Part shown: positions 36,658 through 45,950 of the stretch, piece by piece
Position numbering within the stretch: position 1 is the first letter of the stretch
Layout: every line of letters begins with the position of its first letter
Assembly (NCBI RefSeq): GCF_006538165.1
Contig: NZ_BDLU01000065.1
Coordinates: 1 to 64,000 of the forward strand
Source: Komagataeibacter diospyri
GTDB lineage: Bacteria > Pseudomonadota > Alphaproteobacteria > Acetobacterales > Acetobacteraceae
Direction of reading: 5' to 3'
Length of the DNA: 64,000 bases
Translations under genes and position numbers: made by a program
Notes under the pieces: generated by a model
Databases searched by the model: none
Told to the model about the DNA's origin: nothing
Seen by the model: only the letters and a program-made list of their open reading frames with translations

Positions 36658-36697
36658 AAAAAAAGACCGGCACGATCACTCGTGCCGGTCTTTTTTT
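36658..36697 (+). terminator. Rho-independent terminator of the cyo operon
   Basis: AAAAAAAGACCGGCACGA and TCGTGCCGGTCTTTTTTT pair fully around a short loop, with A and T tracts on both sides, so it can also stop the convergent fdxA transcript. Confidence 0.93.
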
Positions 36698-36726
36698 ATG
36701 GGGTAACCCGATGGAAAAGGCTGGGA

Positions 36727-37059
36727 TCAGCCTTTCTGTGGTTCAGGGGAAAGCAGCTCTTTCTTGTTGGGCTTGTCTTTCCATTCCTCGGCATCGGCCG
36801 GGGCGTCAATCTTGCGCGTGATGTTGGGCCACACCGCGGCATATTTGGCGTTCAGCTCGGCCCAGGGAGTGGCGCGGTCGTCGCTATCGGGGAAGATGGC
36901 CTCAGCCGGGCATTCTGGTTCGCACACACCGCAGTCGATGCATTCGTCCGGGTTGATTACCAGAAAGTTTTCACCGGCGTAGAAGCAGTCAACCGGACAG
37001 ACTTCGACACAATCTGTGAATTTGCAGCGAATGCAGTTTTCGGTGACCACATAGGTCAT
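36727..37059 (-). CDS. fdxA: ferredoxin FdxA (7Fe type)
   Basis: A 110-residue soluble electron carrier. The N-terminal half holds [17 protein letters not shown] and [12 protein letters not shown], giving one 3Fe-4S and one 4Fe-4S cluster in the manner of Azotobacter ferredoxin I. The C-terminal acidic tail (DAPADAEEW) is also typical. It is the last gene after the helicase and S4 genes; in many alphaproteobacteria this set is followed by carD, which is not present here. Confidence 0.96.
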   Translation of the reverse strand: MTYVVTENCIRCKFTDCVEVCPVDCFYAGENFLVINPDECIDCGVCEPECPAEAIFPDSDDRATPWAELNAKYAAVWPNITRKIDAPADAEEWKDKPNKKELLSPEPQKG

Positions 37060-37248
37060 CGCCTATCTCCGATCATTATTTGTTCGGCCTGCGGCAATAG
37101 GCCCGGCCATTAAAAGGGATGAGGTGCCACATGGGGCATGACCTCATCAGGAATGGCGGAAGATATGAGAGTGTTTTCGGGCCGTGGCAAGCCCAAGACG
37201 GCGGCTAATGCATAATCATCGTCTGTATTGGCCTGTCGGCCACAATAT

Positions 37249-37542
37249 TCAGACAGTTTCCGGGACAATTTCATACAGAAGTTGTGCAAGTGGGGCGGAT
37301 TGCCGCCGTTCGGCACAGGCCACGACACGTATGACGATCACCGTCTGCCGGTCCGGGGAGGGCAGGGTCAGGATATCACCCACATGCACCTGTGCATGCG
37401 CTTTGGTTATGCGCTGGCGGTTGATGCGGACATGGCCACCGGATGCGATCCTGGCGCAGATGCTGCGGCTACGGCCAAAACGGGCATGTAGCAGCCACAG
37501 GTCCAGTCGCTGGTTCATGATGGGATCGGGGGGCTGTGTCAT
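37249..37542 (-). CDS. S4-domain RNA-binding protein (Hsp15-like)
   Basis: A 97-residue protein made mainly of an S4 domain: RLDLWLLHARFGRSRSICAR near residue 12, then GGHVRINRQRITKAHAQV and VGDILTL. E. coli Hsp15 (HslR) of this type binds free 50S subunits carrying stalled nascent chains. The start may be ATG 37542 or 37518. It begins 5 bp after the helicase stop, so the two are almost certainly co-transcribed. Confidence 0.9.
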   Translation of the reverse strand: MTQPPDPIMNQRLDLWLLHARFGRSRSICARIASGGHVRINRQRITKAHAQVHVGDILTLPSPDRQTVIVIRVVACAERRQSAPLAQLLYEIVPETV

Positions 37543-37547
37543 GGCGG

Positions 37548-40160
37548 TCAGGAACGGTTGAGCAGGGTCGCCAGGGCGGCGAAGGGGCTGTCGGCCCGTC
37601 GCGACCGGGTGGCCGTGGCCGGTTGCCTGTGATTGCGGGGGGGGACGGTCCGCACGGCTTTTTCCCTGCCGCCATTTTCGTTTTCAGGCAGGAAGCGGAT
37701 CATCACCGGGGCGGGTGGCCCGTAGCGGTTGGCCGCCATGGGACGTGGATGATAGACACGCATGTTCAGCCCTTTCATCACCGCAGGCAGCATTTCGCGC
37801 CGTATGCCCAGCCGTGATGCCAGATGGGGAGGCAGTGGTATGGGCGCCCGACGTGTCATGCGCGCCAGTTCAAGGATAAATTTCTCGGCGATATCCAGCC
37901 TGATCCGCACAGGCCCCGCATCCAGCCAGCCGATCCGGTCCATGAAGGCGGGTGGCAGGGCGTCGGGTGGTAACGTAATGCGGCCCATGGCGGGCAGGGG
38001 CGGACAGGGCATGTGCAGGCTGATCGCCACCAGCCAGCCCCGTAACTGCATGGGACGTTCCTTCAGGATCGCGGGCATGAACAGGCTGTAGTGACCCACC
38101 CGCACCCCCAGCCGCCGTAGCCGGTGGGTCATGTCGTGTCCAAGGCGTTCGCCGCGATGGAGCGGGGCGACCCCCGCACCTTCCATAAGGCGATGGATGA
38201 TACCGCGCAGTTCCGGCGTGCTGGCTACTGCTGCCTGCACGGCAAACAGGGGAGCAAGGTGTTCACGCACGACCTGTCCCAGCCAGGTCTGCAGGCGGTT
38301 GCGGATTCGTTCGCGCTGGGCATTGTCCAGCAGCGGATTGTCCAGCACCTGCGGGCGCGGTGACAGCATGTCACTACCCGGCTGCATCCGCGCGATGGGC
38401 ATGTCCTGCCAAAGGATATGCGAACCGTCGACAGAAAAGGCGAACTGCTGGTCATCGTCCTGCACCAGGGCCGCGACACGGCGCGGGATTTCACTGCGCA
38501 CCGCCCGCCGTGCCGCGCGCATGAGAAGGCGCCCGTCCTCGGCATCGGTGTGTTCGCCCGCGATCAGGTCCAGCCCGGCAATGCGGCCGACTTCATGTCC
38601 CTCCACCACGACATTGCCCTGTGCCGTTACGGCGGAAAGCAGGTTGTCATGGCCGCCTTCGTCCAGCCGGCGGATCAGGGTGGTGGCGCGACGGTCCACG
38701 AAACGTGCGGTAAGCTGTTCATGCAGGACATCGGACAGCCTGTCCTCGGCTTCGCGCGTGCGGGCCTGCCAGTGTTCCGCATTGGCGATCCAGCCAGGGC
38801 GGGCGGCGATGTAGCTGCACACACGGATGCCCGCCAGGCGCTGCATGAGCGAGTCTATGGTGCCCGTCGTCTGGAAAAAATGGGTGATCTGGTTATCCAT
38901 CCACGCTGCGGGAATTCGCCCGTCCTGAATCAGGTGGGTAAAGATCCGCCCGCACAGGCGGATATGGCTGTCATCGCCCAGTTTGCGAAAATCCGGTATC
39001 TGACAGCTTTCCCACAACAGGCGCGTCGCGGCGCGGGAATGGACCAGCGGACGGATTTCGGTGCTCGCCGCCAGCGCGGACAGGGCAAGCATGTCGCTTG
39101 CCTCATGCCCCGCCACCAGTTCGGGACGGGGAGAGGCGCGGTTGAGGCTGGACAGCAGCCGGTCGGGTGAGGAAAAATCCAGATCGCTGTTGCGCCATGC
39201 CAACCGGGTCAGTGGGTCGAAACGGTGTTCTTCCACTGCTTCGGCCAGTTCCTCGGACAAAGGCGGGCAGGTTCCGGTGGTGCCGAATGTGCCATCGCGC
39301 AGACCGCGACCGGCGCGCCCCGCCACCTGTGCGATTTCCCCCGCCGTCAGTGGGCGGATGCGCGTGCCGTCGAATTTGGACAGGCTGGCAAAGGCGACAT
39401 GGTTTACATCCATGTTCAGGCCCATGCCGATCGCATCGGTCGCGACGAGGTAATCGACTTCCTTTTCCTGATACAGCGCCACCTGCGCGTTGCGGGTGCG
39501 CGGCGAAAGCTGCCCCATGACAATGGCGCATCCTCCCCGCCTGCGGCGCAGCAGTTCGGCAATGGCGTAAACCTCGCCCGCGGAAAAGGCGACAATGGCC
39601 GAACGCGGTGGCAGGCGTGTCAGCTTGCAGGCGCCCGCATGCGTCAGCTGCGACAGACGGGGGCGGTGTTCGATCTCGATGCCCGGCACAAGGCGGCGGA
39701 TCAGGTTGCGTATGGTATCCGCGCCCAGAAACATGGTTTCCGACATCCCGCGCGCATGCAGCAGCCGGTCGGTGAAGATGTGGCCACGATCAGGGTCGGC
39801 ACAGAGCTGGATTTCATCCACGGCCACGAATTCCACGCGCCGGTCCAGCGGCATGGCTTCCACCGTGCATGAAAACCAGCGTGCCTTTGGCGGGATGATC
39901 TTTTCTTCGCCCGTGATCAGGGCGACAGCATGCGCCCCCTTCTGTGCCACCATGCGATCATAGTTTTCACGCGCCAGCAGCCGCAGGGGAAAACCGATGA
40001 TGCCGCTGGAATGCGAAAGCAGCCTTTCTATGGCCAGATGGGTTTTTCCGGTATTCGTCGGGCCGAGCACCGCCCGGACCAGCGTATCGGAATGGGGGCC
40101 GGAACCATGTCCGGCCGCTGCGCGATAGGGGCCACCAGTGCCCTTGGGTACACCCGTCAT
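37548..40160 (-). CDS. SUV3-like RNA/DNA helicase
   Basis: The 870-residue superfamily 2 helicase resembles mitochondrial SUV3. Walker A is LGPTNTGKTHLAIERLLSH near residue 36, the DEIQ box is VAVDEIQLCADPDRG near 115, and motif VI is AQVAGRAGRGLRDG. A long C-terminal region follows, ending in a basic, disordered-looking tail. Alphaproteobacterial members are common but uncharacterised; RNA turnover is the inference from the eukaryotic relatives. The ATG at 40160 (MTGVPKGTGG) is chosen because the 37 codons upstream look untranslated. It leads an operon with the S4 gene and probably fdxA. Confidence 0.87.
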   Translation of the reverse strand: MTGVPKGTGGPYRAAAGHGSGPHSDTLVRAVLGPTNTGKTHLAIERLLSHSSGIIGFPLRLLARENYDRMVAQKGAHAVALITGEEKIIPPKARWFSCTVEAMPLDRRVEFVAVDEIQLCADPDRGHIFTDRLLHARGMSETMFLGADTIRNLIRRLVPGIEIEHRPRLSQLTHAGACKLTRLPPRSAIVAFSAGEVYAIAELLRRRRGGCAIVMGQLSPRTRNAQVALYQEKEVDYLVATDAIGMGLNMDVNHVAFASLSKFDGTRIRPLTAGEIAQVAGRAGRGLRDGTFGTTGTCPPLSEELAEAVEEHRFDPLTRLAWRNSDLDFSSPDRLLSSLNRASPRPELVAGHEASDMLALSALAASTEIRPLVHSRAATRLLWESCQIPDFRKLGDDSHIRLCGRIFTHLIQDGRIPAAWMDNQITHFFQTTGTIDSLMQRLAGIRVCSYIAARPGWIANAEHWQARTREAEDRLSDVLHEQLTARFVDRRATTLIRRLDEGGHDNLLSAVTAQGNVVVEGHEVGRIAGLDLIAGEHTDAEDGRLLMRAARRAVRSEIPRRVAALVQDDDQQFAFSVDGSHILWQDMPIARMQPGSDMLSPRPQVLDNPLLDNAQRERIRNRLQTWLGQVVREHLAPLFAVQAAVASTPELRGIIHRLMEGAGVAPLHRGERLGHDMTHRLRRLGVRVGHYSLFMPAILKERPMQLRGWLVAISLHMPCPPLPAMGRITLPPDALPPAFMDRIGWLDAGPVRIRLDIAEKFILELARMTRRAPIPLPPHLASRLGIRREMLPAVMKGLNMRVYHPRPMAANRYGPPAPVMIRFLPENENGGREKAVRTVPPRNHRQPATATRSRRADSPFAALATLLNRS

Positions 40161-40291
40161 GGACGTATGCTCCGGCCAAGTGACGGCAAATGCAAGCAAA
40201 ACCACATACTGGTCGCGATGGGGTGTTGCGTTGCCCGGACGGGGGACGCAACCTGCCGGAAATAGGAACATATGCAGGGAAGGGACGTGTG

Positions 40292-41731
40292 ATGAACGCG
40301 TTGGAAACGCAGGACTGCCTGATCGCGGCGGAGGATGTGCACGGCGAAGCGGTGGGTATGGTGCATGCCATCCGTCCCTCCATGTTGGGGGAACTGGACG
40401 CGGTGGTGGGCGAAGTGGCGGCCCGCTTTGCCCGTCAGGCCGGTTTTGCCGCCCGTTATGGTCAGGTGCTGCTGCTGCCCGGTGCGGATGGCACCATTAC
40501 GACAGCCCTGCTGGGCATTGCGGAGCAGGCGGATGGTACCGATCCGTTCGTGTTCGGGGCACTGCCCGACTCGCTTCCCGCGGGGGCATGGCAGGTGCGT
40601 GCGCCTGCGGATGTGCAGGTTGGTGATATCGCACTGGGCTTCTGCCTTGGTGCCTATCGCATGCCCGCTTTCGGGCGTGATGCAGCACCGGCCGTCCCGG
40701 CTGCGCGGCTGATGGTGGATACGGGGGGACAGGCTGCGGCCAGCATGGCGCGGTGCATCAATCTGGCCCGTTCACTGATCAATACGCCGCCCAACCTCAT
40801 GGGGCCGGATGATCTGGCGAAGGCGGCCGAGATGGCGCTGGCCCCGCTGGGGGCGGATGTATCGGTCATTCGCGGGGCACGGCTGGCGCAGGATTTCCCG
40901 ACCGTGCTGCATGTTGGCATGGGATCGGACCGCGCGCCCTGTGTGGTCGAAGCCAGCTGGCAGGGCAGCACCGCCACCGAGACGGCGCCGCTGGTGTCGC
41001 TGGTGGGCAAGGGCGTGTGTTTCGATACGGGCGGATATGACCTCAAGCCGCCGTCTTCCATGCTGCGGATGAAAAAGGACATGGGGGGCGCTGCCATCAT
41101 GCTGGCCCTTGCGCGGCTGGTCATGCTGCGTGACCTGCCGATACGGCTGGAACTGCGTCTGGGTTGCGTGGAAAACAGCGTATCGGGCCATGCCATGCGG
41201 CCATCCGACGTGGTGAAGACCCGCGCGGGGCTGACGGTGGAAATCGGCAATACCGATGCCGAAGGCAGGCTGGTCCTGTGTGATCTGCTGCATGCGGCGT
41301 GCGAACGCCAGCCGGACCTGCTGGTGGATGCCGCGACCCTGACCGGGGCGGCCCGCGTGGCGCTGGGGCCGGATGTGCCGGCTGTGTTCAGCAACCATGA
41401 TGAAACGGCGGGAGCGTTTGTGGCATCCGGTCTGGCCTGTGGTGACCCGCTGTGGCAGTTGCCGCTGTGGTCGGGTTACCGGAAATGGCTGCGCAGTCCG
41501 GTGGCAGATATGAACAATATTTCATCCAAACCCATGGCCGGGGCGATTACGGCGGCGCTTTTTCTAGAAAATTTTGTCAAAACTGATGTGCGCTGGGTTC
41601 ATATCGACACGTATGGATGGAACGATTCGGCACGACCCGGACGGCCAGAAGGCGGAGAAAGTCTTGGTTTAAGAGCGGTTTACGAAGGGATGTTAAAAAT
41701 ATTTAATATCGAGGACAGAATGCATCACTAA
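40292..41731 (+). CDS. pepA: leucyl aminopeptidase (M17 family)
   Basis: Removes N-terminal residues from peptides with two metal ions. The 479-residue protein has KGVCFDTGGYDLKP with metal and catalytic residues near 250, MKKDMGGAA, and the family signature NTDAEGRLVL near 330, and it ends with WVHIDTYGWNDSARPGR. The N-terminal domain is shorter and more divergent than in E. coli PepA. The ATG at 40292 is chosen; upstream codons overlap the divergent helicase start. Confidence 0.92.
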   Translation: MNALETQDCLIAAEDVHGEAVGMVHAIRPSMLGELDAVVGEVAARFARQAGFAARYGQVLLLPGADGTITTALLGIAEQADGTDPFVFGALPDSLPAGAWQVRAPADVQVGDIALGFCLGAYRMPAFGRDAAPAVPAARLMVDTGGQAAASMARCINLARSLINTPPNLMGPDDLAKAAEMALAPLGADVSVIRGARLAQDFPTVLHVGMGSDRAPCVVEASWQGSTATETAPLVSLVGKGVCFDTGGYDLKPPSSMLRMKKDMGGAAIMLALARLVMLRDLPIRLELRLGCVENSVSGHAMRPSDVVKTRAGLTVEIGNTDAEGRLVLCDLLHAACERQPDLLVDAATLTGAARVALGPDVPAVFSNHDETAGAFVASGLACGDPLWQLPLWSGYRKWLRSPVADMNNISSKPMAGAITAALFLENFVKTDVRWVHIDTYGWNDSARPGRPEGGESLGLRAVYEGMLKIFNIEDRMHH

Positions 41732-41762
41732 AGAAACAATGCCGGATGCGAACTAATTTGGT

Positions 41763-41820
41763 TGGTGCGACTTATATATGCCGTAAATGCTAATTATATA
41801 GGCAGAACCAAAACGCACCA
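41763..41820. promoter_or_regulatory. inverted repeat TGGTGCG/CGCACCA around the probable marR promoter
   Basis: TGGTGCG at 41763-41769 and CGCACCA at 41814-41820 flank an AT-rich stretch (TTATATATGCC...TAATTATATAGG). The position, 72 bp before the MarR-type gene, would suit an autoregulated promoter, but the arms are far apart for one dimer. Confidence 0.3.
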
Positions 41821-41891
41821 TTCCAGTCCGCCCGATTCCGCATTCATGCGCACCGGTCCGCAGGCTGACTTCTGACAGAGGATTTTCACCG

Positions 41892-42311
41892 ATGAGCAAG
41901 TCATCAGACACTAATACGGATCAGATGATCAATTCGTTACGCGATACCATTGTCGCGATGGTCCGCCGCGACGGCCCCGACCTGTCGGCACGACAGCTGG
42001 CCGTGTTCCTGACCTGTTACCTGCGTGGCGACGGTTCGCACACCGTACGTGGCCTTGCGGCTGAACTGAACGTGTCCAAGCCCGCCATCACCCGTGCGCT
42101 GGACCGGCTGAAGGCGCTGGACCTCGCCCGTCGTGCGCCGGACCCGATGGATCGCCGCTCGGTGCTGATCAAGCACACCATCAAGGGCAAGGCCTACCTG
42201 CGTGACCTGTGCAGCATCGTGAATGAAGCGGCAACGCAGGAAAAGGCGGCGGCCCCCGCCCGCAAGGCCACGCGTACGCGTCGGACCGAGGAACATCGCC
42301 GCGCTGGCTGA
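41892..42311 (+). CDS. MarR-type winged-helix transcriptional regulator
   Basis: A 139-residue regulator. The helix-turn-helix is LAAELNVSKPAITRALDRLKAL at about residues 52-73 (given here in part as ELNVSKPAITRALDRL), and the wing is DPMDRRSVLIKHT. The tail is basic and Lys/Arg-rich (PARKATRTRRTEEHRR), which is unusual for a small MarR protein and may add DNA contacts. Ligand and targets are unknown. It is followed after 20 bp by a secreted-protein gene. Confidence 0.85.
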   Translation: MSKSSDTNTDQMINSLRDTIVAMVRRDGPDLSARQLAVFLTCYLRGDGSHTVRGLAAELNVSKPAITRALDRLKALDLARRAPDPMDRRSVLIKHTIKGKAYLRDLCSIVNEAATQEKAAAPARKATRTRRTEEHRRAG

Positions 42312-42331
42312 GTTACATGAGGGTTCACTTC

Positions 42332-42817
42332 ATGCTCAAACAGACAAAAGGTTTCAATTCCATGCGCATTTCAAGACGTCTGGTTGCCCTGGCCATGATC
42401 ATGGCGCCGCTTGCGGGCGCGCCGACACTGGCACGGGCTGCGGAATCATCGCTTGGCACGCCATCGGGTCATGTCACGATGAAGTTCAAGTCGCTTGATA
42501 TCGGGGTTGGCCATACGTGGGGCACGGGCAAGCTGGTGTTCCAGAACCACACCTACCGCTTCAAGATCGAGGGCGGTTCGCTGGCGGCCGTGGGTTATGC
42601 CAACATCACTGGCCAGGGTGAGGTCTATAACCTGACCAGGGTCAAGGATTTTGAAGGCAGCTATGCCGCCGTCAACGGGGATGTTACGGCCGGGACCGGC
42701 GTGGGCGCCGTGCTGCTCAACAACCCCGCGGGTGTCCGTATCCGCCTTGATACGTCCAGTTCCGGTGGCCGTCTGGCCGCCGCAGCACAGGGCATGAAGA
42801 TTACCCTGCGCAAATAA
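42332..42817 (+). CDS. secreted protein of unknown function
   Basis: A 161-residue product with a signal peptide (RRLVALAMIMAPLAGAPTLARA). The mature part is rich in glycine and beta-prone segments (GHTWGTGKLVFQNHTYRFKI, GYANITGQGEVYNL, GVGAVLLNNPAGVRIRL). I do not recognise the family with confidence; a remote resemblance to EipA/DUF1134 envelope proteins is possible. The ATG at 42332 has a GAGGG site; 42362 is an alternative. It probably shares a transcript with the MarR-type gene. Confidence 0.7.
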   Translation: MLKQTKGFNSMRISRRLVALAMIMAPLAGAPTLARAAESSLGTPSGHVTMKFKSLDIGVGHTWGTGKLVFQNHTYRFKIEGGSLAAVGYANITGQGEVYNLTRVKDFEGSYAAVNGDVTAGTGVGAVLLNNPAGVRIRLDTSSSGGRLAAAAQGMKITLRK

Positions 42818-42841
42818 GATCCGCTGTCAGGGCAAAAGAAT

Positions 42842-42879
42842 CAGGGGGAACGGGCAGCAGGCCGTTCCCCCTGTTTTTT
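42842..42879. terminator. terminator between the secreted-protein gene and the WecA-like gene
   Basis: AGGGGGAACGG and CCGTTCCCCCT pair around GCAGCAGG-type loop bases and are followed by GTTTTTT on the plus strand. The convergent WecA-like gene ends 2 bp beyond it. Confidence 0.88.
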
Positions 42880-42880
42880 G

Positions 42881-43921
42881 TTACCATGACAGGCCGGGAA
42901 TACGTCCCACCCGGCGTATGACGTTGGTGACCCATACAAGCTGGATCAGGCCTACGATCAGCAGGATGGGGCCGGGACTGGCCCATCCCATGCCCACGAC
43001 GCCGGCCCCCATGCCGCCGCACACCGTGCCCGCCCATGTCACGACCGTAATATCGACAGCCGGCATGCCGCTGCGATGGGCCATCTGGTAGAAATGTTCC
43101 CGGTGCGCCTGCATGATGGGGCGGCGGCAGTACAGCCGCCGCAGCAGGGTTACGATGACATCCACCAGCAGCCCCGACAGCATGAGCGGCATGAGCCATG
43201 CCCCATGGGCCAGTTGCGGCATGCCCGCCATGCGCAGTCCCAGCGCCCCCAGTACCAGCCCGCAGCACTGGCTGCCCACATCGCCCATGAACAGTCGCGC
43301 ATGGGGAAAGTTGAAGGGCAGAAAACCGGCACAGGCGGCTGCCAGCATCAGGGCGCTACCCCATGTTTCCACCCCGCCGCCTGCAAGCATGCACAGCCCC
43401 GCCGTAATCACGCCCGCGATCAGCGTGCACCCGCTGGCCAGTCCGTTCAGCCCGTCCATGAAATTGATGCAGTTGCACAGGGCCACCAGCCATACGACCC
43501 CCAGCCCAAGTCCGCCCATTGTCAGCGCATGTACCGACCCGCCAGTCATGTCGCCCCATGCCACCAGCGCGGCTGCTGCAATCTGCGCCCCCAGTTTCCA
43601 TACCGGCGGCATGGGCTGCATGTCGTCGCGCCATGAAAACAGCCCCAGTCCCACCGTGGCAAGCAGCAGTGTCACGTCCGCCGTATCCGCATGGCGATGG
43701 CAGATCATCTGCCCCAGCGGCACGCCCACCACGAATACGATCAGAATCGCAAGTCCGCCGCCCTTGGGCACCGGCATGGCATGGGCGCTGCGCCCGGTGG
43801 GGTAATCCAGCACGCGCATCGCGATCACCCGGCGCGACAGCACGGCGGACATCAGGATCGCCGCCACCACGAACAGCCCGAAAAAGACGTTTTCGGCATG
43901 AAATGAATGGAACATGGTCAT
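42881..43921 (-). CDS. WecA/MraY-family polyprenyl-phosphate sugar-1-phosphate transferase
   Basis: A 346-residue membrane enzyme that loads a sugar-1-phosphate onto undecaprenyl phosphate to start a surface polysaccharide. Around ten helices are visible. Catalytic signatures are present: AHAMPVPKGGGLA near residue 47, NCINFMDGLNGLASG near 155, and HARLFMGDVGSQCCG near 205. It is nearer to WecA and WbpL than to MraY. It is divergent from the epimerase/dehydratase gene, with which it likely shares a polysaccharide pathway. Confidence 0.88.
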   Translation of the reverse strand: MTMFHSFHAENVFFGLFVVAAILMSAVLSRRVIAMRVLDYPTGRSAHAMPVPKGGGLAILIVFVVGVPLGQMICHRHADTADVTLLLATVGLGLFSWRDDMQPMPPVWKLGAQIAAAALVAWGDMTGGSVHALTMGGLGLGVVWLVALCNCINFMDGLNGLASGCTLIAGVITAGLCMLAGGGVETWGSALMLAAACAGFLPFNFPHARLFMGDVGSQCCGLVLGALGLRMAGMPQLAHGAWLMPLMLSGLLVDVIVTLLRRLYCRRPIMQAHREHFYQMAHRSGMPAVDITVVTWAGTVCGGMGAGVVGMGWASPGPILLIVGLIQLVWVTNVIRRVGRIPGLSW

Positions 43922-43988
43922 GAAAGCTGGAAGGGGGGCATGATCTCTCCTTCTTGCCCTGCATCTGCTCGGCTATAGGGGGAGGGTA

Positions 43989-45950
43989 ATGGTTACGCAA
44001 TCCTCAAGCAGTGGCAGCATGGCGGAGTGCCTGCGCAAGATACGGACGCTGGCCGTAAACAGCACCCTTGATACGGTCATGGGGGGGCTGGCCGCAATCG
44101 TGGCGACGGGATTGAGCCCTTATCCTGATACCGCATGGCCGTGGTGGGGCCTGTCCGTATTGGGCATGGCGGCCATCGGGGGGGCGGGCTGGCCGTTCCG
44201 TATATTCCAGCAGCACTGGCGTTTCGCGGGGCGGTCCGATTTCTGGCGGCTGGCGGGCGCATGCACGCTGGCTGGCGGTCTGGTTGTGGGTGTGCTTGCC
44301 CCGTCGGGGGGCGCGCGCGCGGCGGCCTTTGGCGGGGCGTATGCCATGGCGGCCTTCGTTATCATGGCGGGAGTGCGTGCGGGTTACCAGTGCTGGCGGT
44401 CCTATCGGGGCGGGCGGGACAGGGGCGGCCGACGTGTGATCCTGCTGGGGGATGGGGAGGACGCAAGCCGGTTCCTGAGCCTGATGCCCGATATGGGCGG
44501 TCTGGTCGTGGGTATGGTGGTCGAAGGTCGCCAGCGCCGTCCCGGCCGCAGGTTGCGCGGCGTGCCGGTGCTGGGGCAGGTGGCGGACCTGCCGGGCATC
44601 CTGTCGGCGTTTCGGGCTGAAGATGAACTGCTGCTGGTGGTGGCCGATCCGCGCTTTCGTGGCGAGCGTCTGTCCACTGTCCTGCGGATGGCGCAGGAAA
44701 CCGGCACGCAGGTGCGCTGCATGCCCGACCTGTCGGGTATCGCGGGGGGTGTTACGACGCCTCTGCATCCGGTCAGGCTGTCAGACCTGCTCAACCGCCC
44801 GGCTGTCGCACCGGATGGGCAGGGCATTGCCGACATGCTGCGCGGCAGGCGTGTGCTGATTACGGGGGCGGGCGGATCGATTGGCAGCGAACTGGCCCGC
44901 CAGATCGCGGGTCATGCCCCTGACCAGATGATTTTGGTGGATATTGGCGAATTTCCGTTATGGCAGGTGGATATCGACCTTGCGGAAAAAGCCCCTGACA
45001 TTACGCGCCACCTTGTCCTGGCCGATATACGCGATGCAGGAAGGATGGAGCGCATATTTGCCCGTTTCCGTCCTGAACTGGTGTTCCATGCCGCGGCGCT
45101 GAAGCACGTGCCCATGGTGGAGGAAAACCCGTGCGAGGGACTGCTGACCAACGTGACCGGCACCCGCATCGTGGCAGATACCGCCGCCCGGTATGGGGTG
45201 ACGGCCATGGTCCTGGTTTCCACGGACAAGGCGGTCAATCCCGCCAGCGTGATGGGGGCGTCCAAGCGCATTGCAGAAATGTACTGTCAGGCACTGGATG
45301 TGGCAGCCCGCAACCGTGCAGACGGGGGGGACATGCGGTGCGTGACCGTGCGGTTTGGCAATGTCATGGGATCCACTGGGTCGGTCATTCCCCTGTTTCG
45401 CCACCAGTTGGAATGCGGTGGCCCGCTTACGGTGACCGACCCGCGCATGACGCGGTATTTCATGACGGTGTCCGAAGCGGTGGGCCTTGTGCTGCAGGCC
45501 ACTGCGCGGGGCACGGGGGGGCAGGCGGACGACATGGCGGTACTGCTGCGCAGTGGCGGGGTATTTGTGCTGGACATGGGCACGCCGGTGCGCATTGTCG
45601 ATCTGGCACGCCAGATGATCGTGCTGGCGGGATTGCGGCCCGATCGGGACGTGCAGATCCGCTTTACCGGGCTGAGGCCGGGGGAAAAGCTGACCGAGGA
45701 CCTGTTTTACAAGCAGGAAATCCTGCAGCCCACCGACTGTCCCGGCCTGCGGATGGCAACGCCGCGTACGGTGGACCTTGCGCAGGTCGCCAATATCATG
45801 GATGCACTTACATTGGCATGCCGGGATGGTGATGGCGCGCGCGCGCTGGACCTTGTCCGCAGGCTTGTCCCCGAATTTGCCCATAACCCGCATGGCGTGG
45901 CCGTTCCGGACACAGCGGGACAGGTCGATGTGGAAAGGAATGCATCATGA
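43989..45950 (+). CDS. membrane-bound nucleotide-sugar 4,6-dehydratase/epimerase (WbpM/CapD family)
   Basis: The 653-residue protein has four N-terminal helices (to about residue 140), a nucleotide-binding-like middle domain (RRVILLGDGEDASRFLSL), and a C-terminal SDR domain beginning at RRVLITGAGGSIGSELARQI near residue 288. Further SDR signatures are HAAALKHVPMVEENP and VSTDKAVNPASVMGASKR. WbpM-type enzymes convert UDP-GlcNAc to 4-keto-6-deoxy sugars for surface glycans. Its stop overlaps the aminotransferase start by 4 bp. Confidence 0.92.
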   Translation: MVTQSSSSGSMAECLRKIRTLAVNSTLDTVMGGLAAIVATGLSPYPDTAWPWWGLSVLGMAAIGGAGWPFRIFQQHWRFAGRSDFWRLAGACTLAGGLVVGVLAPSGGARAAAFGGAYAMAAFVIMAGVRAGYQCWRSYRGGRDRGGRRVILLGDGEDASRFLSLMPDMGGLVVGMVVEGRQRRPGRRLRGVPVLGQVADLPGILSAFRAEDELLLVVADPRFRGERLSTVLRMAQETGTQVRCMPDLSGIAGGVTTPLHPVRLSDLLNRPAVAPDGQGIADMLRGRRVLITGAGGSIGSELARQIAGHAPDQMILVDIGEFPLWQVDIDLAEKAPDITRHLVLADIRDAGRMERIFARFRPELVFHAAALKHVPMVEENPCEGLLTNVTGTRIVADTAARYGVTAMVLVSTDKAVNPASVMGASKRIAEMYCQALDVAARNRADGGDMRCVTVRFGNVMGSTGSVIPLFRHQLECGGPLTVTDPRMTRYFMTVSEAVGLVLQATARGTGGQADDMAVLLRSGGVFVLDMGTPVRIVDLARQMIVLAGLRPDRDVQIRFTGLRPGEKLTEDLFYKQEILQPTDCPGLRMATPRTVDLAQVANIMDALTLACRDGDGARALDLVRRLVPEFAHNPHGVAVPDTAGQVDVERNAS

